DNA from: Paraburkholderia sp. SG-MS1
GTDB taxonomy: Bacteria > Pseudomonadota > Gammaproteobacteria > Burkholderiales > Burkholderiaceae
Direction: 5' to 3'
Assembly (NCBI RefSeq): GCF_012275575.1
Contig: NZ_NPIH01000212.1
Span: 50,106 to 103,658 of the forward strand
Length of the DNA stretch: 53,553 bases
Of the stretch, positions 1 through 7,728 are shown piece by piece (the first letter of the stretch is position 1; each line of letters starts with the position of its first letter). Made by a program: the position numbers and the translations under genes. The notes under the pieces were generated by a model. That model worked only from the letters and a program-made list of their open reading frames with translations. It did no database searches and had not been told where the DNA came from.

Positions 1-286
1 CGCGCGCGACGGGAAAGACATTCGGAATCACTTCGCCCGCCGCGCCGTCCGCTTGCCAGCGCTGCCACGCTTCGCGCAGGAAGGCGATATAGCCTGCATC
101 GTGAACGGCGGCGATCGGCGCGATGCCTGCGTCATCAGGTTCCGTAGCGCTGATGTCCGCACGCTTCAGCGCAAGCAGCAGGCTTTCGGTGCGTGCCGCG
201 TTTTCGTGCGCAGCGGTGAATTGTCCGCGATAGAACGATCGACTCGGCATGTGACGCGTTTGCCGCGATGAATAGAACGCTCTCAT
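1..286 (-). CDS. Acetylpolyamine amidohydrolase / histone deacetylase family, 5' part only
   Basis: The reading frame starts at ATG 286 and runs off the left edge, leaving about 95 N-terminal residues. The opening MRAFYSSRQTRH and the later HDAGYIAFLREAWQRW are typical of bacterial class II deacetylases of the acetylpolyamine amidohydrolase type, which remove acetyl groups from N-acetylputrescine and related amines using a zinc site that lies beyond the window. A GAAAGG ribosome site lies just upstream of the start. It follows the aminotransferase and polyamine-type ABC importer on the same strand after a 230-bp gap, which fits a role in polyamine use. The family is seen in sequence; the exact substrate is inferred. 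Confidence 0.8.
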   Translation of the reverse strand, partial: MRAFYSSRQTRHMPSRSFYRGQFTAAHENAARTESLLLALKRADISATEPDDAGIAPIAAVHDAGYIAFLREAWQRWQADGAAGEVIPNVFPVAR

Positions 287-516
287 ATCAATTACCTTTC
301 ATCAATTCGTATAGCTAAACAGGGGGGGGCAAAGATTGCGGATCGCCGGTGCGCCGCAAAAGAGGCAATGTTGGTTCAGGCGTCAGGCGTCAGGCGTCAG
401 GCCGCGTGCTGCGTTTGCGGCCGGCGCTGTGCGGATCTCCGGTGTACGCCCGGCGGGCGCAGGGGCGTTTCATGGACGCTGCCTTGTGCTTCGCTTCGTC
501 GCGAAGCCCTCCGCTC
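287..516. other. Gap with G8 tract and short tandem repeat
   Basis: This 230-bp gap separates the aminotransferase from the deacetylase gene downstream of it. It contains a run of eight G at 322-329, about 36 bp in front of the deacetylase start. It also contains three exact copies and one near copy of the 7-mer TCAGGCG at 376-403. No terminator with a T-run is evident. The deacetylase may therefore have its own promoter here or be read from upstream. Confidence 0.5.
376..403. repeat. Tandem 7-bp repeat, TCAGGCG x3 plus TCAGGCC
   Basis: Four head-to-tail heptamers, the last with one change, lie in the non-coding gap between the aminotransferase and deacetylase genes. Such short arrays arise by replication slippage and may vary in copy number between strains. 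No function can be assigned. Confidence 0.85.
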
Positions 517-1920
517 TCAGCTGTTGAAATGACCACGCTCACGCGCATACACGAGAGCATCGTCGAGCGCGCGCCCAATCCGGGCGATGAGATCGTCGAT
601 CTGCGCTTCATCGATGATCATCGCCGGGCATAGACTCAACGTATCGCCCAACGCGCGCGTGATCACGCCGTGCGCGCGCGCGCGTTGTCCGGCAAAGGCC
701 GCCACGCCCGCTTCGGGCGGAAAGTTTTCGCGGCTGGTCTTGTCGCGCACGAACTCGATCCCCGCGACGAGTCCGCAAATACGCGTTTCGCCGATCAGCG
801 GATGCACCGCAAGCCGCGCGATGCCTTCCGCAAAGCGCGGCGATACGCGGCGCACGTGCCCGACGATGTCGGTTTCCTCGTAAATCTTCAGCGCTTCCAG
901 AGCGACGGCGGCCGCAACCGGATGGCCTCCATACGTGAAGCCGTGCGAGAACGATCCGAGCTTTGCACTTTGCTCAACCAGCACGCGATGAATGCGGTCG
1001 TTGATCATCAACGCCGAAATCGGCATGTAGGCCGCCGAGAGTTGCTTCGCGACGCTGATCATGTCGGGCTCGATTCCGAACGTCTGCGAACCGAACATAT
1101 TGCCTGTGCGGCCGAAGCCGCAGATGACTTCATCGGCGACGAACAGGATGTCGTAGTTGCGCAATACCGCCTGAATCTTCTCGAAGTAGGTTTTGGGCGG
1201 CACGATCACGCCGCCGGAAACCATCACGGGTTCCGCGAAGAACGCGGCAACGGTCTCTGGACCTTCGCGCAGGATCAGCGCTTCCAGATTGTCTGCGCAA
1301 CGGGTCGCGTACTCTTCTTCGCTTTCGCCAGGCAAGCCGTTGCGATAGTAGTGCGGGCAGTCGGTGTGAAGAATGCCCTGAATCGGCAGATCGAAATCGC
1401 GATGATTCAGTGGCAGACCGGTAAGGCTCGCCGAGGCGACCGTCACGCCGTGATACGCGCGCAGACGCGAGATAATCTTTTTCTTTTGCGGTTTGCCGAT
1501 CGCGTTGTGGTAATACCAGATCAGCTTGACGGCCGTGTCGTTCGCTTCGGAGCCCGAGTTCGCGAAGAAGACTTTCGACATCGGCACCGGTGCGATGGAA
1601 AGCAGCTTCCCGGCAAGCTCGATGGTCGGCGCGGCCGATTTGTGCGCGAACGAATGATAGAACGGCATCGCACGCATCTGCCGGATCGCAGCCTGCACGA
1701 GCCGCTCTTCGCTGAAACCGAGGCCCGCGCAGAACAGTCCGCCTAGACCTTCAATATAGCGGTTGCCCGCTTCATCGATTACATGAATGCCGTCGCCGCC
1801 GGTAATCACATGCGCGCCGACGCTTTCGTGCAGGCTCAGGTTCGTATAGGGATGCAGCAGGTGCGCTTCATCGCTCAGTTGCAACGCGCTCTTGTGCGCG
1901 GGTTCGTTCATTGCGTTCAT
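517..1920 (-). CDS. PLP-dependent class III aminotransferase
   Basis: A 467-residue omega-aminotransferase that would move an amino group from an amine (putrescine-like or beta-alanine-like) to a keto acid, in the cytoplasm. The PLP site is clear: NSGSEAND at 121-128 for phosphate binding, VADEVICGFGRTG around Asp263, and Lys292 in SVAKQLSAAY as the Schiff-base lysine. The length is normal for the family. ATG 1920 is preceded by AAGGAG at good spacing. It is the last gene behind the ABC importer genes, 49 bp after the ATPase gene, so it probably acts on the imported amine. Close relatives are annotated as aspartate, putrescine or taurine aminotransferases, and the sequence alone does not fix the substrate. 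Confidence 0.9.
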   Translation of the reverse strand: MNAMNEPAHKSALQLSDEAHLLHPYTNLSLHESVGAHVITGGDGIHVIDEAGNRYIEGLGGLFCAGLGFSEERLVQAAIRQMRAMPFYHSFAHKSAAPTIELAGKLLSIAPVPMSKVFFANSGSEANDTAVKLIWYYHNAIGKPQKKKIISRLRAYHGVTVASASLTGLPLNHRDFDLPIQGILHTDCPHYYRNGLPGESEEEYATRCADNLEALILREGPETVAAFFAEPVMVSGGVIVPPKTYFEKIQAVLRNYDILFVADEVICGFGRTGNMFGSQTFGIEPDMISVAKQLSAAYMPISALMINDRIHRVLVEQSAKLGSFSHGFTYGGHPVAAAVALEALKIYEETDIVGHVRRVSPRFAEGIARLAVHPLIGETRICGLVAGIEFVRDKTSRENFPPEAGVAAFAGQRARAHGVITRALGDTLSLCPAMIIDEAQIDDLIARIGRALDDALVYARERGHFNS

Positions 1921-1969
1921 CCGCTGACTCCTTCTTCTATGTGTTCGTGTTTATGTTCGTGTGTGCGGT

Positions 1970-3034
1970 TCAGGCCACGACGTGCAGGTCGCTAGACTTC
2001 CAGCCGACCGGGCAGCGCGCTCCCAGCGAGAGATCGCGTGCCTCGGGACCGCGCACCCGCACGCGCAACGAGGTGCTGTCGCACCGTCCGCTCAGCAGCA
2101 CGCTGTCGCCATAGTTGACCATCGTGTCGATCAGCAATTCGAGCTGCACGTCGCAACCGTTGCGCGCGACCGCTTCGCCGCAGTGAATCATTTCGGGGCG
2201 CAGCAGCACGTCGATTGGATCGCCCGCTGTCGTGCCGAAATGCTTGCGTGCGCGATAGTCGCCGGTGTCGAGCGTGAAGCGGCCATCGCCGAGCGAGCGT
2301 CCTTCAAAGAGATTGCTGTCGCCGACGAAGGATGCGACGAAACGCGTGCGCGGCTCGAAATACACTTCGCTGGGTGTGCCGATCTGTTCGATACGCCCCG
2401 CGTTGAACACGGCGATTCGGTCGGACATCGTCATCGCTTCGGTCTGGTCGTGCGTCACATAGATCATCGTGACACCGAGGTCGCGGTGAATGCGCTTCAG
2501 CTCGATCTGCATGTGTTCGCGCATCGCTTTGTCGAGCGCGCCGAGCGGTTCGTCGAGCAGCACGACGTCGGGTTCGAACACGAGAGCGCGCGCCAGCGCC
2601 ACGCGTTGCTGCTGGCCGCCCGACAATGCTGCGGGCTGCCGCGACGCGAAGCCGCCCAAGCCGACCATCTCCAGCGCGGCAGCAACGCGGCGTTTCCTCT
2701 CGGCTTTCGGGACGCCCCGCATGCGCAGAGGAAACGCCACGTTGTCGGCGACGCTCAGATGCGGAAACAGCGCGTAGTTCTGAAACACCATGCCGATGTT
2801 GCGATCGCAGGCAGGCACGCGGTCGATCGCGCGGCCGGCGATGCGGATCGAGCCGGAAGAGGGCTGCTCGAAACCGGCGATCATCATCAGCGTGGTGGTC
2901 TTGCCGGAGCCCGAAGGTCCGAGGAAGGACACGAACTCACCAGCTTCGATATCGAGCGACACACGATCGACGGCGCGATGTTCGCCATCGTAAGTCTTGA
3001 CGACACTGTCGAGCGTCAGTGAACGGGCTTGCAT
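1970..3034 (-). CDS. ABC transporter ATP-binding protein, PotA-like
   Basis: The 354-residue ATPase of a spermidine/putrescine-type importer. The Walker A motif GPSGSGKTT is at 39-47, the signature LSGGQ at 137-141 and Walker B VVLLDE at 157-162. A C-terminal TOBE-like regulatory region follows. A TTG four codons upstream (3046) is also open, but GAGG sits six bases before ATG 3034, so ATG is preferred. It lies directly behind the two permease genes and would power them at the inner membrane. The family assignment is firm; polyamine as substrate is inferred from the neighbours. Confidence 0.93.
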   Translation of the reverse strand: MQARSLTLDSVVKTYDGEHRAVDRVSLDIEAGEFVSFLGPSGSGKTTTLMMIAGFEQPSSGSIRIAGRAIDRVPACDRNIGMVFQNYALFPHLSVADNVAFPLRMRGVPKAERKRRVAAALEMVGLGGFASRQPAALSGGQQQRVALARALVFEPDVVLLDEPLGALDKAMREHMQIELKRIHRDLGVTMIYVTHDQTEAMTMSDRIAVFNAGRIEQIGTPSEVYFEPRTRFVASFVGDSNLFEGRSLGDGRFTLDTGDYRARKHFGTTAGDPIDVLLRPEMIHCGEAVARNGCDVQLELLIDTMVNYGDSVLLSGRCDSTSLRVRVRGPEARDLSLGARCPVGWKSSDLHVVA

Positions 3035-3100
3035 GGGGAACCTCAACGAATAGATGATGAAATGCGCGAGACGATTGCGCGGCTGACCGGCGGCGGGTGA

Positions 3101-3907
3101 TCAGGTGCGCGCTGCATTGGCACGCGCAGGCACTTCGGCGGCGCGTCCTCGCACGATCCGCACGGCGAGCGGCGCCAGAATCGCCGCGCAGACAATCGCG
3201 AGCAGGAACGAAGACGCGGCCGAAATGACCGGGTCGGCTTCCATGCGGAAACTGTTGAACATCTGACGCGGCAGCGTCCCCGTGTCCGGTCCGGCGAGGA
3301 ATACGGCGATCACCGCTTCGTCGAAGGACTGGATGAACGAGAACAGCGCGGCGACCAGCATCGCCGGACGCAGCACGGGAAACGTGACGAGCCAGAAGGT
3401 TTGCATCGGACGCGCGCCGAGATTCATCGCCGCGCGTTCGAGATTGCGGTCGAAGGTGCGGATCGCGGCGGTCAGGATCAGCGTCGCGACGGGCAGCGCG
3501 AGGCACGTATGCGCGATGATCAGCGCCGCGAAGGACTGACTCATGCGCAGACGGCCGAAGTACGCGTAATAGCCGAGCGCCATGACGATCTGCGGCACGA
3601 TCATCGGCATCATCAGCAGCAGGTTGAACGCGCCACGGCCGAAGAACGTGTGACGCACCAAAGCGAACGACGCGGGAATCGCTAGGGCCAGCGCGATCAG
3701 CGTCGCGCACGACGCGATCAGGATGCTGTGCCAGAGCGCGCCCATCCAGTCGGGCGACGCGAGAAAGCGCGCGTAGCCGGCCGCGGACCAGCCGGGCGGC
3801 GGAAATTCGAGCGATGCGGTCGAGCTGAACGACATCGGCACCACCACAAAGAGCGGTGCGACGAGCACAGCCGCGATCAGGCAAGCGAGCAGGCGGGCGA
3901 ATTTCAT
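3101..3907 (-). CDS. ABC transporter permease, PotC-like
   Basis: A 268-residue inner-membrane permease with about six hydrophobic segments, starting with a membrane helix at residues 5-28. The cytoplasmic EAA loop is visible as LERAAMNLGARPMQTFWLV and would dock the ATPase. It resembles PotC/PotI of the polyamine importers. ATG 3907 lies five bases behind the stop of the preceding permease gene, so the two are probably translated together. Its partners are the PotB-like permease at 3913, the ATPase at 1970 and the binding protein at 4876. Confidence 0.92.
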   Translation of the reverse strand: MKFARLLACLIAAVLVAPLFVVVPMSFSSTASLEFPPPGWSAAGYARFLASPDWMGALWHSILIASCATLIALALAIPASFALVRHTFFGRGAFNLLLMMPMIVPQIVMALGYYAYFGRLRMSQSFAALIIAHTCLALPVATLILTAAIRTFDRNLERAAMNLGARPMQTFWLVTFPVLRPAMLVAALFSFIQSFDEAVIAVFLAGPDTGTLPRQMFNSFRMEADPVISAASSFLLAIVCAAILAPLAVRIVRGRAAEVPARANAART

Positions 3908-3912
3908 GGTCG

Positions 3913-4809
3913 TTACTTCCAGAGACGGTCGAGGCCGACGAAGCGGTGATAAACGGCGAACACGGCGAGCGTGAGTATCAGCAACACGATCGACATCGCG
4001 GAGGCCATGCCGAAGTCGAGCACCTGTTCGATCTGATCGCCGACAACGCCCGACACCATCTGTTCATGCGGACTTCCAAGCAGCGCCGGCATCACGTAGA
4101 ACCCGAGCGTGGTGATAAAGACGAGCGTGCAACCGTTGACGACGCCAGGCGCGCTGAGCGGCAAATACACCTCGCAGAACGCCCGCCACGGTTTCGCGCC
4201 GAGACTCTCTGCCGCTCGCACGAGACGCATGTCGATGCGCTTCATGACCGCATAGAGCGCCATTGCCATGAAGGGGGCGAGCGCGTGCGTCATCGCGAGC
4301 GTGGAGCTGAAGGACGTGAACAGCATGTGCGGCGCGGGCCGCCAGCCGAACCATTCGAGCATCGCCGAAAGGGGGCCGCTCACGCCAAGTATCACCATCC
4401 ATGCATAGGTCTTCACAAGAAAGCTGGTCCAGAAGCTGAGCGCGAGAATCGTGAGCAGAACGCGCGCGATTCGCGGTGTGCCGGTGGCCGCCACGTACGC
4501 GAGCGGATAGGCGAAGACGAGCGCACACAGCGTAACGAACGCGGACGTGCTGAACGTATGCAGCAATACCGCGCGAAAGTGCTCGGAGCCGAGCAGATCG
4601 GCGAAGTTGCCGAGGCCGAGAGCGGGCTCCGTGACGCTCATGTACAGCACGTAGCCGAGCGGCACCAGAAAGAACGCGGTCAGAAACAGCAACGCGGGCA
4701 CATAGAGGACAAACGGGTTGGGACCTCGGAGCGCGGCGTCGTCGTCGCGCCTGCCGGGCTGATGCGTGTCTTCGATGATCGCCATGGTTGGGGCCGTCGA
4801 GTCAGCCAT
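3913..4809 (-). CDS. ABC transporter permease, PotB-like
   Basis: A 298-residue permease, the second membrane subunit of the importer, with a hydrophilic N-terminus of about 30 residues and about six membrane segments. The EAA loop is RAAESLGAKPWRAFCEVYLP. The frame is open to a TTG at 4824, but that start would lie on top of the ribosome site GGAGG (4816-4820), which is placed ideally for ATG 4809. ATG 4809 is therefore chosen. The gene lies between the periplasmic binding protein and the PotC-like permease, the usual order in Pot-type operons. Confidence 0.92.
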   Translation of the reverse strand: MADSTAPTMAIIEDTHQPGRRDDDAALRGPNPFVLYVPALLFLTAFFLVPLGYVLYMSVTEPALGLGNFADLLGSEHFRAVLLHTFSTSAFVTLCALVFAYPLAYVAATGTPRIARVLLTILALSFWTSFLVKTYAWMVILGVSGPLSAMLEWFGWRPAPHMLFTSFSSTLAMTHALAPFMAMALYAVMKRIDMRLVRAAESLGAKPWRAFCEVYLPLSAPGVVNGCTLVFITTLGFYVMPALLGSPHEQMVSGVVGDQIEQVLDFGMASAMSIVLLILTLAVFAVYHRFVGLDRLWK

Positions 4810-4815
4810 GGAATT

Positions 4816-4820
4816 CCTCC
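4816..4820 (-). promoter_or_regulatory. Ribosome binding site deciding the PotB-like start
   Basis: GGAGG on the minus strand ends six bases before ATG 4809. Because this site lies inside the longer open frame that begins at TTG 4824, it argues for the shorter protein. Confidence 0.8.
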
Positions 4821-4875
4821 ACAAGTTAAAAGTTGCGCGGGATGCCCGACTCCCGCGCAGGCACGGCGGTAGTGC

Positions 4876-5958
4876 TTACAACGTCATCCAGCGGTCGAAG
4901 CGTGTAGCGATCTGATCCAGTTGCGGCAGCAGCTTCACGCCGTCGAGCGCGACCGCCTGCTGCATGTGCTCGGGCAGCGTCGGCGCGTTCTGCCGCGTCT
5001 GCGCGTCCATGTAGTCGAACGCTTTCGGATTCAGCGGACCCGAACCGTCGACCGCATTGAACTGCGCGAGACCTTGCGGGTTGTTCGCGATGTGCTGGAT
5101 CAGACGCCACGCGTTCTTCGCGCGCGGCGTCCCTTTCGCGACGACCCAGCACCCTTTGTCGATCACGGCCTGATTCCACACCACCTCGACTGGCGTCTTC
5201 GACGTGCTCTGCACCGTATGCGCGTAGTCGTTCCAGATCGCGATCGCCTTCACTTCGCCGTCGCGCAGCAATTGCTGCGACTGTGGACCTTCCGTCCACC
5301 ACACGCGAATCGCGGGCTTGAGGCGATCGAGTGCGCGGAATGCGCGGTCGAGGTCATACGGGAACAGATGCTCGGGTGCGACGCCGTCGGCCAGTAACGC
5401 ATATGCGATTGCGCGGGTCGGGTAGCGCTGGAGGCTGCGCGCGCCCGGATACTTCTTCAGGTCCCAGAAGTCCGCCCAGTTCTGAATGGAGCCGCCTGGG
5501 AACGCGTCCTTCTGATAGGCGATCTGGTTCGCGAACGCATGCGTGGCGAGGCCGTTTTCGTAGACGGCGCCTGGCCACAGCGAGTGTTCGTCGAGATTGC
5601 CTTTCGCCGGTTCGATCAACTGCGCCGCGTTCGCGCGCGCGACGTCCGTTACGCCGAGCGTCGTCACGTCGAACTGATACGTGCCGTTGCGAACCTGCGC
5701 GGCGAGCTTGGCAAACGAAATCGGCGAGATGGTCCGGATCTGTATGCCCGTTTCTTTCGTGAACGGATCGAAGAAAAACTTGCGTGCCGCCGCTTCCCAG
5801 TTGCCTCCCCACGTGTTCACGTAGAGCACGTTGTCGTCCGCGGCCGCCGCGCGGCGCACATACGGTGCGGCCACGAGCGCGGTGCCTGCTGCTGCCGCGC
5901 GCAGAAAACCGCGCCGGGACATCGATAGGTCCAGCGAAAAACGGTCGTCGCTCTTCAT
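4876..5958 (-). CDS. Periplasmic polyamine-type binding protein, PotD-like, Tat signal
   Basis: A 360-residue solute-binding protein. It has a twin-arginine signal, SRRGFL at residues 14-19, followed by an alanine-rich hydrophobic stretch and a cleavage region near AAAADD, so it should be folded before export to the periplasm. The body matches extracellular binding proteins of the PotD/PotF type (the NVLYVNTWGGNWE start of the mature part is typical). ATG 5958 is chosen because AGAGG precedes it; the ATG at 5997 lacks a ribosome site and would give an unusually long leader. It would hand its ligand to the two permeases encoded downstream. Confidence 0.9.
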   Translation of the reverse strand: MKSDDRFSLDLSMSRRGFLRAAAAGTALVAAPYVRRAAAADDNVLYVNTWGGNWEAAARKFFFDPFTKETGIQIRTISPISFAKLAAQVRNGTYQFDVTTLGVTDVARANAAQLIEPAKGNLDEHSLWPGAVYENGLATHAFANQIAYQKDAFPGGSIQNWADFWDLKKYPGARSLQRYPTRAIAYALLADGVAPEHLFPYDLDRAFRALDRLKPAIRVWWTEGPQSQQLLRDGEVKAIAIWNDYAHTVQSTSKTPVEVVWNQAVIDKGCWVVAKGTPRAKNAWRLIQHIANNPQGLAQFNAVDGSGPLNPKAFDYMDAQTRQNAPTLPEHMQQAVALDGVKLLPQLDQIATRFDRWMTL

Positions 5959-6003
5959 GCTTGCCTCTGAATTGTTTGTCGAGAAGGATTTCTTCATGGA
6001 CGT

Positions 6004-6969
6004 CTAGTCGAAAACTGCCTGATAGAGCCGCAGCCAGTTGCCTGCGGTCAGCTTGTGCACTTCTTCGGGGCTGAAGCCGACGCGCCGCAAACCGTTATGA
6101 ACCGTGTTCAGGCTGCCCGCGGATTTGAGCCAATCGGGTTTCGGCGTCTTGCCCGGATTCGCGACGGAGCCGGCGCCGTATTGCACCGAGCGGGTCCAGC
6201 GGCCCTTGCGCATCCAGTCGAGGTCCGGCTGCCCTGTGTTGTGGCTGTAGTCGGTGCCGATGCCTACGGTATCGATCGAGGTCAGGTCGACCGTGCGCGC
6301 GACCATCTCGCACCACGCATCGACCGTCGTGCACGCGTCCTGCGGGGTGATGTTGCGATACGCGACGCAGCCGATCACGCCGCCGTTCTCCACCAGCGCG
6401 CGCAGCACCGCATCACTCTTGTTGCGCTTGTGATCGAAGATCGCGCGCGCGTTCGCATGCGTGATTGCGACGGGCTTATGCGACCATTCGATCGCATCGA
6501 GCGTGGTGCGATCGCCCACATGCGAGCAATCGACGACGATGCCCACGCGATTCATTTCGCGCACCACTTCGCGGCCGAAGCGGGCGAGGCCGCTGTCGTT
6601 CGTTTCGTAGCAACTGCCGCCGAGTTCGTTCTGGTTGTTGTACGTGAGCTGCACGACGCGCACGCCCATGTCGGCGAATAGCTCGACATATGCAAGCCGG
6701 TCTTCGAACAGGTTGCTGTTCTGATAGCCGAGCACCACGGCGAGCTTGCCTTCCTCGTCGGCGCGGCGAATATCGGCGCTCTTGTGCGCGATCACGATGA
6801 TGTCGGCGTACTCGCGCTCCATATCGCGCCAGCGGCCGAGCGAGTCCATCGATTCAAGCGTGCCTTCCCAGAAACCGAGTGTCGGCGTGACACACGTATA
6901 GCCGTTGGCGCGCAGGTCTTCGAACACTTCGCGGTTGAAGTGTCCACATTGCAGAGCATCGATCAGCAT
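6004..6969 (-). CDS. Membrane dipeptidase (peptidase M19)-like protein with altered metal site
   Basis: A 321-residue member of the renal dipeptidase family, a TIM-barrel metallohydrolase group that cleaves dipeptides, often with D-residues. The fold signatures are present: VVQLTYNNQNELGGSCYE, VDCSHVGDRTTLDAI, AITHANARA and GIGTDYSH. The first metal-binding His-x-Asp of classical members is not seen; the N-terminus reads MLIDALQCGHFNREVF instead. There is no signal peptide, so it is cytoplasmic. AAGGAG precedes ATG 6969, and the start overlaps the end of the preceding gene by 7 bp. Related sequences without the His-x-Asp occur next to amine-degradation genes, from memory. Classical dipeptidase activity is doubtful. 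Confidence 0.82.
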   Translation of the reverse strand: MLIDALQCGHFNREVFEDLRANGYTCVTPTLGFWEGTLESMDSLGRWRDMEREYADIIVIAHKSADIRRADEEGKLAVVLGYQNSNLFEDRLAYVELFADMGVRVVQLTYNNQNELGGSCYETNDSGLARFGREVVREMNRVGIVVDCSHVGDRTTLDAIEWSHKPVAITHANARAIFDHKRNKSDAVLRALVENGGVIGCVAYRNITPQDACTTVDAWCEMVARTVDLTSIDTVGIGTDYSHNTGQPDLDWMRKGRWTRSVQYGAGSVANPGKTPKPDWLKSAGSLNTVHNGLRRVGFSPEEVHKLTAGNWLRLYQAVFD

Positions 6970-7718
6970 GAGTTCTCCTTCGATTCTTGAGATGACGAAG
7001 GCGCAGCGGCCGATGTTTCAGCCAGCGGCGTTGCGCCTGTGTAGAGGAGCGAGAGGTCGGTCTCGTCTTCGTCGGTGCGGCCGATTACGTGGCCCTCCGC
7101 GTCGACGATGATCGGACCTGCATGACGCCGCGATTCATAGGAATCGGGCGCGAGCGCATCGTTGGCGCGATGGAAAAGCTGCCACCACAACGTGCGTTCC
7201 ACCGGCAGCCCTTTGCTGATGATTCGCTCCAGCGTGGTCTCGCGATTTGTATCCGTTGCACGGCGGAACGCTACACGCCATGCAGCGTTGTGCTCAGAGA
7301 CGTCGGCTTCGAGTTCATGTGCTTCGCCAAGCGCCTGGCACACATGCAGTTCATGCGGTTGCGTCACGCCTTCGACGATGAACACGGCAGGGCGGTCGGC
7401 CGCCGTTAGTGCATCCACCGCGAGATCGACGAGCGTCGGAGCAACGACCCACGCATGCTGTCCACCGCAGTCGACATGCGCGGCTGCGTCACTGGTACCA
7501 ACTTCCCTTTTTAGCGAAAGCGGTTTGATGCGTTGCCCTTGTAGTAATCCTAAATGTGAAGTCAAATTTTTGAAGCCGGAAAGGCCAAGAGCCGCCGAGT
7601 ACAGTGCGCAGTCTCGCAGCATCGGAACCAGGCCTTCATCTATGCGTATTACCTGCATCAGCCGCTCCAGAACGAGGCGGCTTTCGCGCAGGCTGACAGT
7701 CATTTGATCGGTTTGCAT
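6963..7718 (-). CDS. Unrecognised protein of about 251 aa, conserved-looking operon member
   Basis: The function is not recognised. The protein is soluble, with no signal peptide or membrane segment. It begins MQTDQMTVSLRESRLVLERL. The start is followed by a helical N-terminal region, and near the C-terminus it carries GPIIVDAEGHVIGRTDEDETD and a Ser/Ala-rich tail. ATG 7718 lies 10 bp behind the stop of the 574-residue gene; a longer open frame to 7823 would overlap that gene and has no ribosome site. Its end overlaps the dipeptidase start. The opening pattern is reminiscent of DUF3726-type proteins, but this is a weak impression. Tight packing in the operon suggests a role in handling the imported amine. 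Confidence 0.6.
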   Translation of the reverse strand: MQTDQMTVSLRESRLVLERLMQVIRIDEGLVPMLRDCALYSAALGLSGFKNLTSHLGLLQGQRIKPLSLKREVGTSDAAAHVDCGGQHAWVVAPTLVDLAVDALTAADRPAVFIVEGVTQPHELHVCQALGEAHELEADVSEHNAAWRVAFRRATDTNRETTLERIISKGLPVERTLWWQLFHRANDALAPDSYESRRHAGPIIVDAEGHVIGRTDEDETDLSLLYTGATPLAETSAAAPSSSQESKENSC

Positions 7719-7728
7719 AGGTCGATAC

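Noticed and set aside
376..403. Possible CRISPR or REP-like array
   Set aside because: The repeat unit is only 7 bp with no spacers; it is a simple tandem repeat.
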